This document shows, piece after piece, positions 7,796 to 14,147 of a stretch of DNA of 14,591 nt. Both the position numbers and the translations under genes were made by a program. Source of the stretch: Deltaproteobacteria bacterium (GTDB lineage: Bacteria; Desulfobacterota; DSM-4660; Desulfatiglandales; HGW-15); NCBI GenBank assembly GCA_016926135.1, contig JAFGPH010000487.1:1-14591 (forward strand). Direction: 5' to 3'. Within the stretch, counting starts at the first letter, position 1, and the number at the start of each line of letters is the position of its first letter. A model generated the notes under the pieces. That model did no database searches. It was given only the letters and a program-made list of their open reading frames with translations, and had not been told where the DNA came from.

Positions 7796-8552
7796 GCTGA
7801 TCGGGCTTACCAAGCTGTACAGGGGATTGAGGGCGGTGGATAACCTCAACCTGGAGATAAAGCCGGGCACCCTATTCGGGTTCCTGGGACCGAACGGGGC
7901 AGGAAAAACCACCACCATCAGGATGATGGCGGGGGTGCTGAAACCTACGTCCGGACAGATCATCATCAACGGGATGGACCTTGCGAGAGAACCGTCTGAG
8001 GTGAAGAGATGCACGGGGTTTATCCCGGATCGCCCCTTTCTTTACGAAAAGCTGACGGGTACGGAGTTCCTCCGCTTCATCGGGGGTCTTTACGGCATGG
8101 ACCATTCCGAGCCGATGGGAAAACGCATCCAGGAACTCCTGGAGCTCTTCGACCTCAGACACTGGAGCGAGGAGTTGATCGAGAGTTACTCTCACGGCAT
8201 GAAACAGCGAACGGTGATGTGTGCCGCCCTCCTGCACAAGCCGAAAGTCATGATCGTGGACGAGCCCATGGTGGGTTTGGATCCCAAGGGCGCGAGGCTT
8301 GTTAAGGACATCTTCAGGGAGGAGGCCTGCAAAGGCACCACCGTCTTCATGTCTACCCATTCCCTGGAGATGGCTGAAGAGGTGTGTCAGGAGGTAGCGA
8401 TCATCCAGGCCGGCAGGATTCTCGCCTCCGGCACCCCGGCGGAATTGAAACGACAGGCCGGTGTGGACGGCAACCTGGAGAACATCTTCCTGAAACTGAC
8501 GGAGGGCCAGAGGATTGCCCATGCAAGCCCTCTATCTTCTTCTGAGACCTAG
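7788..8552 (+). CDS. ABC transporter ATP-binding protein (ABC-2 type exporter)
   Basis: This 254-residue ATPase should power the permease encoded next. Walker A is GPNGAGKT (34-41), the signature is the variant YSHGMKQR (134-141), Walker B is VMIVDEP (154-160), the D-loop is GLD (163-165), and the H-loop His is H191 in STHS. The Q-loop position reads IPDRPFLYEKLTG with Asp (D81) in place of Gln, as I recall for many ABC-2 family ATPases. The C-terminal sequence AGRILASGTPAEL is typical of the family. The ATG at 7788 lies inside the end of the transglutaminase gene with no clear ribosome binding site, so translation is probably coupled. Its end overlaps the permease start by 32 bases. The sequence does not show the substrate. 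Confidence 0.93.
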   Translation: MIKLIGLTKLYRGLRAVDNLNLEIKPGTLFGFLGPNGAGKTTTIRMMAGVLKPTSGQIIINGMDLAREPSEVKRCTGFIPDRPFLYEKLTGTEFLRFIGGLYGMDHSEPMGKRIQELLELFDLRHWSEELIESYSHGMKQRTVMCAALLHKPKVMIVDEPMVGLDPKGARLVKDIFREEACKGTTVFMSTHSLEMAEEVCQEVAIIQAGRILASGTPAELKRQAGVDGNLENIFLKLTEGQRIAHASPLSSSET

Positions 8553-10215
8553 GCTCCTGGGCCTCAGGAATGGGCTGATTCGCTCTTCCCGCTCCGGTCG
8601 AAGGAAGGCCCTTCTTGCCGTCTTTCTGGGACTGGGCTTCTGGGTGCTCCTGTTCGCGCTCTCCAGCCGCGTGCTGATCTATTTCCAGTCCGTGGAGGTG
8701 ATCGGGGATCTCCTGGCACACCATCTCCTGTCCATGGTCCTGCTCACCTTCTTTTCCCTGCTCATCTTCAGCAACATCATCACCACCCTGTCCAACCTCT
8801 ACCTCTCCTCCGACCTAGATCTCTGTCACTCTTCCCCTGTGCCGGTGGAGGCGGTCTTCCTGAGCCGCGCCTTTCACACCTTTTTGGACAGTTCCTGGAT
8901 GGTGCTGGTGTTCGGGGTGCCTATCCTGATGTCCTACGGTTACGTCTACCGGCCGGGCCCTGGCTACTATTTCACCCTCATCCATATGGGACTTGCCCTT
9001 GCGATCATCGCCTCCCAGGCGGGCCTGCTGGTGACCATGGTCATGGTGAGCGTCTTCCCGGCCCAGAGGACCCGTGATATCGTGATGATCCTGAGCCTGT
9101 TCGTGATGGTGGCCCTTTACATGATGTTTCGATTCCTGAGGCCCGAAAGGCTCGTGGACCCGGAGGCCTTTTTCAGTGTCATGCAGTACATGAGCGCTCT
9201 CAGTGCCCCGGATTCCCCTTACCTTCCCACGCACTGGCTCACCGAGAGCCTCTGGACCCACCTGAGCGATTCAGCGGGGAGGGGACATACCTTTGAGACA
9301 CTGCTCCTGTGGAGCACGTCCCTTGCCTCTGTGGTCATCAATGTGTGGGTCGCTGAGGGCATCTATTTCACGGGATTCTCCAAGTCCCAGGAGGCCAAGA
9401 AGAGGAGGGCGGGAAAGAGACTCCTGGAGTTCCTGGTGCGTCTCATGAAAAGGCCTCTGGAGCGCGGTCTGGCCTCCGTCCTGGACAAGGAGATGCGGAC
9501 TTTTTTCCGTGACAACACCCAGTGGTCCCAACTGCTTTTGCTGGGTGCCCTTGTGGTGGTCTATCTCTATAACTTCAGCGTGCTTCCCCTGGAGAGGAGT
9601 CCCATTCGACTGGAGTACCTGCAGAACGAACTGGCCTTCTTGAACATGGCCCTTGCAGGGTTTGTGCTCTCGGCCGTATCGGTGCGCTTCATATTCCCGG
9701 CCGTGAGTTCTGAAGGAAGGAGCTTCTGGGTGATTCAGTCCTCACCCATTACCCTCAAAAGGTTTCTGTGGGGGAAATATCTGCTCTACATCCCCCCGAT
9801 GATGATCCTGGCGGAAACCCTGATCGTCCTGAGCAACCATTTTTTGGGGGTAAGCGCTTTCATGATGGCACTTTCTTCAATCACCATGCTGGTGGCGGTC
9901 TTTGCCATCGTCTCCCTGGCCGTGGGGTTCGGCGCCCTGTATCCCAATTTCCGCTATGAGAACATCGCCCAGGTCTCTACGGGTTTCGGAGGCCTGATGT
10001 ACATGATCTTCAGCGTCGTCTTCATAACCGTGGTGCTCGTGCTGGAGGCAGGTCCCGTGTACATCATTGTGATGTCCGATGTGAAGGAGAAACTCATCTC
10101 GCCGCTTCAGTGGGTTTTCATCTTCGCTTCATTTGTCGCGGTCCTTGCGCTCAGCAGCGTTGTGGCCTATAAGCCTATCCAGATGGGCCTTAGGGCGCTG
10201 GAGAACATGGAGTAG
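8521..10215 (+). CDS. ABC-2 type exporter permease, 12 predicted helices, internally duplicated
   Basis: This 564-residue membrane protein has about twelve hydrophobic segments (roughly 30-53, 64-92, 121-141, 150-177, 186-204, 258-285, 337-354, 372-392, 418-438, 445-471, 488-510 and 530-550). A basic cytoplasmic stretch lies near 288-312. The two halves look related: SSDLDLCHSSPVPVEAVFLS (96-115) and SSEGRSFWVIQSSPITLKRF (396-415) each precede a long helix, suggesting a fused tandem permease that needs no second subunit. It resembles putative ABC exporter permeases paired with EcsA-like ATPases; the substrate is unknown. The ATG at 8521 was preferred over TTG at 8515 because AGAGGA (8509-8514) sits six bases upstream. 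The 32-base overlap with the ATPase gene indicates joint translation. Confidence 0.87.
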   Translation: MQALYLLLRPRLLGLRNGLIRSSRSGRRKALLAVFLGLGFWVLLFALSSRVLIYFQSVEVIGDLLAHHLLSMVLLTFFSLLIFSNIITTLSNLYLSSDLDLCHSSPVPVEAVFLSRAFHTFLDSSWMVLVFGVPILMSYGYVYRPGPGYYFTLIHMGLALAIIASQAGLLVTMVMVSVFPAQRTRDIVMILSLFVMVALYMMFRFLRPERLVDPEAFFSVMQYMSALSAPDSPYLPTHWLTESLWTHLSDSAGRGHTFETLLLWSTSLASVVINVWVAEGIYFTGFSKSQEAKKRRAGKRLLEFLVRLMKRPLERGLASVLDKEMRTFFRDNTQWSQLLLLGALVVVYLYNFSVLPLERSPIRLEYLQNELAFLNMALAGFVLSAVSVRFIFPAVSSEGRSFWVIQSSPITLKRFLWGKYLLYIPPMMILAETLIVLSNHFLGVSAFMMALSSITMLVAVFAIVSLAVGFGALYPNFRYENIAQVSTGFGGLMYMIFSVVFITVVLVLEAGPVYIIVMSDVKEKLISPLQWVFIFASFVAVLALSSVVAYKPIQMGLRALENME

Positions 10216-10218
10216 AAA

Positions 10219-10254
10219 TCAGAGGTCGGAGGCTGGAGCTTCAGAGGTCAGAGG
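10219..10254. repeat. Short direct repeats in a purine-rich spacer
   Basis: TCAGAGGTC occurs at 10219-10227 and again at 10241-10249, the second copy continuing into another CAGAGG. The whole 81-base spacer between permease and PHP genes is made of degenerate AGAGGTCGGAG-like words. It looks like a low-complexity intergenic repeat rather than a coding or structured element. Confidence 0.5.
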
Positions 10255-10296
10255 GCGGAAGACAGAGATCAGGACAGCGAAGAAGAAAGGTAGTCC

Positions 10297-11355
10297 ATGT
10301 TCGACCATGAGGTTGTGGGAAATCTGCATGTCCATTCCCTCCATTCCGATGGAAACGCAGATGTTTCGCGCATAGTGAGGAGCGCCGAGAAGGCCGACCT
10401 TGACTTTCTCTGCCTGAACGATCATGCCCACATGTGCAATTCGCTCCACCTGGAAGAGGAGGGCTTTTATGGAAAGGTCCTGGTGCTGGTGGGCTCGGAA
10501 ATCGGGGTGCGCCACAACCATTATCTCGCCTTTGGTCTGAGGGAACCCGTCCACGAGAACGGCCTCCGACCTCAGGAAATGATTGACAGGGTACACGCGC
10601 AGGGAGGTATGGGTTTCCTTGCCCATCCCTTTGAGAAGGGAATGCCTTTTCTTGAAGACTCCATTGCGTACGCCTGGAAGGATCTATCGGTGAGGGGATT
10701 CACCGGGATCTGTATCTGGAATTTCACCTCACGGTGGAAGGAGCGCGTCAGGACGTTCCTTCACGGCCTTTTCTTCCTGACCTTCAAGGCCGAAACCCTC
10801 CGGGGCCCCAGCAGGGAAACCCTCGCCTTTTGGGATCAATGCTGTAGCGAGCGGCGGGTCGTGGCTGTGGGCGGCTCCGATGCACACGGTTCTTGTCTCC
10901 GGTTCGGTCCCCTGCGTTTTACGCCCCTCACCTACGACTGCCTGCTCAATACGATCAACATCCATGTCTTTTTGAACCGGAAACTACCGAGGGATCCGGT
11001 GCACGCCAGGCAGGACATTTACGAAGCCATGGGAGCGGGACGGCTTTTCGTGGCGCACGACGGGCTTTGTCCGGCCCGGGGCTTCCGCTTCGAGTTCCTT
11101 TCCGAGGACGGCTCCTCCCAGTACATGGGGGAGGAAGGGGCTCTTGGAAAGGGAGGGGAGATGGTGATCGAACTGCCCCGGGAGGGGGAGATCAGGCTTG
11201 TCCGGGACGGCAGACCCATCAGGGGCTGGCGGGGACGGGAGGCTGTGTATGGCGTCACGGAAAGGGGGATTTACAGGGTGGAAGCCTACCTGCGCCATTT
11301 CCTCTTCGGGTGGCGGCCCTGGATTTTCTCCAATCCTATATACTTAAGGAAGTGA
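10297..11355 (+). CDS. PHP-domain metallohydrolase, CehA/McbA-like
   Basis: This 352-residue protein has an N-terminal PHP domain. Candidate metal ligands are H11/H13 (NLHVHS), D18, D42-H43 (LNDH), E68 (GSEIG), H75 (HNHY), H110 (LAHP) and D195/H197 (GSDAH). The C-terminal 100 residues form a beta-type extension (LVRDGRPIRGW, then GIYRVEAYL) ending in RPWIFSNPIYL, an ending I associate with CehA/McbA-type PHP hydrolases; this is from memory. Members hydrolyse phosphoesters or other esters and carbamates, so the substrate is open. AAAGG (10286-10290) lies six bases before the ATG. It follows the permease gene by 81 bases and probably belongs to the same transcription unit. No signal peptide is visible. 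Confidence 0.85.
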   Translation: MFDHEVVGNLHVHSLHSDGNADVSRIVRSAEKADLDFLCLNDHAHMCNSLHLEEEGFYGKVLVLVGSEIGVRHNHYLAFGLREPVHENGLRPQEMIDRVHAQGGMGFLAHPFEKGMPFLEDSIAYAWKDLSVRGFTGICIWNFTSRWKERVRTFLHGLFFLTFKAETLRGPSRETLAFWDQCCSERRVVAVGGSDAHGSCLRFGPLRFTPLTYDCLLNTINIHVFLNRKLPRDPVHARQDIYEAMGAGRLFVAHDGLCPARGFRFEFLSEDGSSQYMGEEGALGKGGEMVIELPREGEIRLVRDGRPIRGWRGREAVYGVTERGIYRVEAYLRHFLFGWRPWIFSNPIYLRK

Positions 11356-11381
11356 ATCGCCGGTCTGTTTGAGGAATAATC

Positions 11382-13604
11382 ATGCTATCTGAAAATATCA
11401 TACTCCAGTCGGCCGGATCATTGTCGGTGGCGGTATTGGCGTTGCTCATGGTCATCTTGCAGGGTCTTTTCTTTTTCAGAAAGCCTCAATTCACATGGTA
11501 CGCCTGGAGCGCAGCCATCTCGTTTTCTGCCTTACTCTATTCGGTCGGGATTTTCCTTGAATACAACACGCCTCAGGGCCCGCTGAACCGATTTTCCGGT
11601 CTGCTGGAGTATACAGCCGTCATCTTTCTGATCCACTGTCTGTATGGATTCACGTTTTCCTATCTTGGCGTTGAAAGCAAACGGTACCATCCTATAGCCG
11701 GCATTGGCCACAGTCTCATTCTAGTCCTCCTGTGGTGCACCAATTATATCGTGGCTGATAGTTTTACCACATGGGACTTCATTGGTCTGGACGCCCCCTA
11801 TGTCGAGCCGGCCCTGGGACCCCTCGGTCCCCTGTTCGTTCTCTACGCGGCCTTAGCCAGCGTAAACGGGATGATCGTCTGGATAAGAGACAAAAGCACC
11901 AACCCGAAACACCGGTTCACCTTTCTGGCAGGGATGGGTTTCTGGATCCTGCTGGGAATTCATGATGGCCTGGCCTCCCTGGGTGTTCCTGCCTTTCAGT
12001 ATCTCATGGAATATGGATTCCTGGGTTTTGCCATGGTCGTTCTCTGGGTCGTATTCAACAGCTATCTGGAGATGGCGGCGGAAGACAAGTATCGTGTGAT
12101 TACGGAATTCGCAAATGATTGTATTGTGGTGGTGCAAGACGGAAAGATGGTCTTTGGAAACCCTGCATGTTCTGATCTGATCGGCAGGCCTCTAACCGGT
12201 TCAGCACCCAGGGACTTTCTTGATATCACGGCGTTGGAAGACCGTAAAGATCTCCTGGAGCACTACAATACCCTTCTGCGGAACGGTTGCGTGCCCAATC
12301 CACACATCGTCCGTATCAGGAGGGCGGACAAGCAAGAGAGATTCGTAGAGATTTCGTCAAGCGTCATTGAATTCAGGAACAGACCTGCCGTCCTGGCGGT
12401 GATGCGGGATATGACGGAACGAAAGAGGGAAGAGGTGGCCCGCCAGGAGAATGAAAGAAAACTTGCCAGATTGAGAAAGATGGAATCCCTGGGTCTTCTT
12501 GCCGGCGGCGTCGCACATGATTTGAACAATGTCCTTTCCGGAATTGTGAGCTATCCGGAATTGATTCTCACAGATCTGCCGAAGGACAGCAAACTCCGCA
12601 AACCTATTCAGACGATGCAGGAAGCCGGTCAAAGGGCGGTGGCTATTGTCGAGGATTTGTTAACCGTGGCCAGAGGAGTGGCCGTTGCGAAAGAGCCGCT
12701 GAATCTGAACGATGTCATCAGCGAGTATATGGAATCTCCGGAGTATGAGAAACTCCTGCAGTTTCATCCGACGGTGACGGTCAAAGCGAACCTGGATGCC
12801 GACCTGTTCAACATCATGGGATCCAGGATTCATATCCGAAAGGCTGTCATGAACCTTGTGTCCAATGCTTCCGAGGCGATCGAAGAAAGCGGCAATGTGA
12901 GCATCATGACAACGAATCGATATGTAGAGAGAGCCATCAAGAATCATGGCGATGTGCACGAAGGTGAATATGTGGTTCTTACGGTATCGGATGATGGTAC
13001 TGGAATATCGCCCGGTGATCTTGAGCGGATATTTGAGCCGTTCTATACAAAGAAGGTCATGGGTCGAAGCGGTACCGGTTTAGGACTGGCGCTCGTGTGG
13101 AATGTTATCAGCGATCACGATGGGCACATCGCTGTGAATACTAACGAGAACGGCACAACCTTCGAACTCTATTTTCCGGCAGTCAGGGATCGTGAACCGG
13201 AGAAGAAACCGGCCATCCCCATCGAAAGACTATCGGGAAAGGGGGAGTTCGTTCTGGTGGTGGATGATGTGGAAACCCAAAGGGAGATCATCTCGGCCAT
13301 GCTGGAAAAACTGGGTTACCGTACCACATGCATTTCAAGCGGTGAAGAGGCGATCGAATATCTAAAGAATCAAGGTGCTGATTTGGTACTGCTTGACATG
13401 ATTATGGACCCCGGCATCAGTGGAAGACAGACATACGAGCGAATCATCCGGATTCACCCCAACCAGAAGGCCATCATCCTCAGTGGATACGCACTGACCG
13501 AAGACGTGAAGGAAACCCTGAGACTGGGTGCCGGGCAATACATCAAAAAGCCGGTTTCGTTGGAGAAGCTGGGGCTCGCCCTGAAGGAAGAATTGGAGAG
13601 ATAG
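11382..13604 (+). CDS. Hybrid sensor histidine kinase (7TM-PAS-HisKA-HATPase-receiver)
   Basis: This 740-residue membrane sensor has seven hydrophobic segments (about 14-32, 38-60, 73-95, 105-125, 145-168, 180-200, 207-227). A PAS-like domain (about 235-345) and a short coiled coil (345-365) follow. The HisKA domain has phosphoacceptor H379 in GGVAHDLNN; the ATPase domain has the N box (NLVSNASEAI, N495), DDGTGIS, FEPFYTKK and GTGLGLA (564-570). The C-terminal receiver (about 622-740) has acidic D628/D629, phosphoacceptor D672 in LLDMIMDP, S701 and K723. No Hpt or DNA-binding domain is present, so output needs a partner encoded elsewhere or the receiver tunes the kinase. GAGGA lies just before the ATG. 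A counted stretch (12841-12900) is 52% G+C, lower than the upstream genes. The signal is unknown. Confidence 0.93.
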   Translation: MLSENIILQSAGSLSVAVLALLMVILQGLFFFRKPQFTWYAWSAAISFSALLYSVGIFLEYNTPQGPLNRFSGLLEYTAVIFLIHCLYGFTFSYLGVESKRYHPIAGIGHSLILVLLWCTNYIVADSFTTWDFIGLDAPYVEPALGPLGPLFVLYAALASVNGMIVWIRDKSTNPKHRFTFLAGMGFWILLGIHDGLASLGVPAFQYLMEYGFLGFAMVVLWVVFNSYLEMAAEDKYRVITEFANDCIVVVQDGKMVFGNPACSDLIGRPLTGSAPRDFLDITALEDRKDLLEHYNTLLRNGCVPNPHIVRIRRADKQERFVEISSSVIEFRNRPAVLAVMRDMTERKREEVARQENERKLARLRKMESLGLLAGGVAHDLNNVLSGIVSYPELILTDLPKDSKLRKPIQTMQEAGQRAVAIVEDLLTVARGVAVAKEPLNLNDVISEYMESPEYEKLLQFHPTVTVKANLDADLFNIMGSRIHIRKAVMNLVSNASEAIEESGNVSIMTTNRYVERAIKNHGDVHEGEYVVLTVSDDGTGISPGDLERIFEPFYTKKVMGRSGTGLGLALVWNVISDHDGHIAVNTNENGTTFELYFPAVRDREPEKKPAIPIERLSGKGEFVLVVDDVETQREIISAMLEKLGYRTTCISSGEEAIEYLKNQGADLVLLDMIMDPGISGRQTYERIIRIHPNQKAIILSGYALTEDVKETLRLGAGQYIKKPVSLEKLGLALKEELER

Positions 13605-13661
13605 AAATGAGAAGGAGGAGTTCGGGATTCGGGAAAGGCGGCACCCTTTGAGTCTCTCGTT

Positions 13662-13681
13662 CGGGGATGGCTGAATCCCCG
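13662..13681 (+). terminator. Hairpin downstream of the histidine kinase (possible terminator)
   Basis: CGGGGAT (13662-13668) and ATCCCCG (13675-13681) form a perfect seven-pair stem with a six-base loop, 58 bases after the kinase stop. The following bases (CTCCTTCAGG) are not a T-tract, so it is at best an atypical terminator or a 3'-end stabilising hairpin. Confidence 0.35.
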
Positions 13682-13728
13682 CTCCTTCAGGCGAAGCCAG
13701 GCAATTGATTGTCGCAGAGTGACTCGTC

Positions 13729-13750
13729 ATTCCGGTCGACGGGCCGGAAT
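13729..13750. repeat. REP-like intergenic palindrome
   Basis: ATTCCGG (13729-13735) and CCGGAAT (13744-13750) form a perfect seven-pair stem around an eight-base loop. It sits in the context GTCATTCCGG...CCGGAATCCAG. That flanking wording matches a type of dispersed palindrome I recall from many proteobacterial intergenic regions, so it is probably one copy of a genome-wide repeat. Confidence 0.6.
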
Positions 13751-13780
13751 CCAGGAAATGGGGGCACCGATTCCGAACTT

Positions 13781-13797
13781 CTCGTCTCATAGACGAG
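13781..13797. repeat. Perfect tight inverted repeat CTCGTCT-cat-AGACGAG
   Basis: A seven-pair perfect stem (13781-13787 with 13791-13797) encloses a three-base loop. No T-tract follows. It lies 30 bases after the REP-like element and may belong to the same compound repeat. Confidence 0.45.
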
Positions 13798-13810
13798 GGT
13801 TGTTCCGTTT

Positions 13811-13835
13811 CGCGCATGGGCCGATGAAATGCGCG
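13811..13835. repeat. Inverted repeat CGCGCAT...ATGCGCG
   Basis: CGCGCAT (13811-13817) and ATGCGCG (13829-13835) are perfect reverse complements separated by eleven bases. This is the last of the clustered palindromes ahead of the tRNA. Confidence 0.4.
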
Positions 13836-13910
13836 GCGCTCCGGATGCGGCAAAGGCCCGGGCACAGTAGATTACGACGGGAGACCGTGCGCAGCGCGAC
13901 TTGGATCGCC

Positions 13911-13939
13911 TTGACTTGATGTGTCGTTGCGGGTACAAA
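13911..13939 (+). promoter_or_regulatory. Promoter of tRNA-Leu
   Basis: TTGACT (13911-13916, five of six matches) is followed after exactly 17 bases by TACAAA (13934-13939, four of six matches). Transcription would start near 13946, about 26 bases before the mature tRNA, a usual leader length for RNase P processing. Confidence 0.6.
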
Positions 13940-13971
13940 GCTCAACATAGGCTCGAAGAAAACAAGTCCTT

Positions 13972-14060
13972 GCCTGGGTGGCGGAACAGGTAGACGCAAG
14001 GGACTTAAAATCCCTTATACCTTAGAGTATGTGCGGGTTCAAGTCCCGCCCCAGGCACCA
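13972..14060 (+). tRNA. tRNA-Leu(UAA), with encoded CCA
   Basis: The acceptor stem GCCTGGG (13972-13978) pairs with CCCAGGC (14050-14056), followed by discriminator A and encoded CCA (14058-14060). The anticodon stem AGGGA/TCCCT (13999-14003 and 14011-14015) encloses the loop CTTAAAA with anticodon TAA at 14006-14008. A long variable arm (ATAC, loop CTTAGA, GTAT) marks it as a class II tRNA, which together with the anticodon gives leucine. The T-arm is GCGGG, TTCAAGT, CCCGC (14033-14049). The tRNA decodes UUA, and UUG by wobble. Its 3' end is the likely attachment site of the integrated element that follows. Confidence 0.97.
14033..14060 (+). other. Putative att core in the tRNA-Leu 3' end
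   Basis: Tyrosine integrases commonly recombine in the T-arm and acceptor end of tRNA genes, and an integrase gene starts 88 bases beyond this end. The composition drops sharply to A+T-rich right after the CCA. The second copy of the core, at the far end of the element, would lie outside this window, so the exact limits cannot be set. Confidence 0.45.
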
Positions 14061-14073
14061 ATAATCATTAGAT

Positions 14074-14101
14074 AAAATCCCCTTGACCGAGGGGATTTTT
14101 T
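14074..14101 (+). terminator. Intrinsic terminator of tRNA-Leu
   Basis: AAAATCCCCT (14074-14083) pairs perfectly with AGGGGATTTT (14090-14099) around the six-base loop TGACCG. A run of six T (14096-14101) overlaps the 3' arm. This is a textbook rho-independent terminator 14 bases after the tRNA CCA; the A-run on the left also makes it partly bidirectional. Confidence 0.88.
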
Positions 14102-14111
14102 ATTGTATAAA
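14083..14111 (+). promoter_or_regulatory. Integrase promoter embedded in the tRNA terminator
   Basis: TTGACC (14083-14088, five of six matches) is followed after exactly 17 bases by TATAAA (14106-14111, five of six matches). The -35 occupies the loop of the terminator hairpin and the spacer contains its 3' arm and T-tract. Transcription would start near 14118, about 30 bases before the integrase ATG. Confidence 0.65.
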
Positions 14112-14118
14112 CCGCCTA

Positions 14119-14138
14119 ACGTGAAAGATACGTGAAAG
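14119..14138 (+). repeat. Direct repeats ACGTGAAAG, 11-base period
   Basis: ACGTGAAAG occurs at 14119-14127 and again at 14130-14138, one helical turn apart, just before the integrase ribosome binding site. They could be integrase arm-type binding sites or an autoregulatory operator at the transcription start. The second copy also overlaps the Shine-Dalgarno region. Confidence 0.5.
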
Positions 14139-14147
14139 GGAAGAACT

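Larger units (their letters stand above)
13605..13971. other. 367-base intergenic region with inverted repeats, no supported gene
   Basis: No open frame here has both family-like sequence and a ribosome binding site. The region instead holds four perfect seven-pair inverted repeats (13662-13681, 13729-13750, 13781-13797 and 13811-13835) and then a tRNA promoter. The pattern suggests decayed or non-coding repeat DNA between the kinase gene and the tRNA. Confidence 0.6.

Noticed and set aside
6401..8014. Open frame of 537 codons on the minus strand opposite the transglutaminase gene
   Set aside because: Composition is rich in His, Pro and Gly with no domain; it spans the transglutaminase/ATPase junction antisense. 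Shadow of real genes.
10219..10296. CRISPR-like or tandem repeat array in the AGAGGTC-rich spacer
   Set aside because: Repeat words are short, degenerate and irregularly spaced, with no unique spacers; treated as low-complexity intergenic DNA.
13362..13865. Minus-strand frame of 167 codons across the kinase 3' end and the spacer
   Set aside because: Half of it is antisense to the receiver domain and the rest is repeat DNA; no domain-like sequence.
13719..13919. 66-codon plus-strand frame upstream of the tRNA
   Set aside because: It runs through the REP-like palindrome and other inverted repeats (MTRHSGRRAGIQ is the usual false translation of such repeats), is Arg-rich, and has no ribosome binding site.
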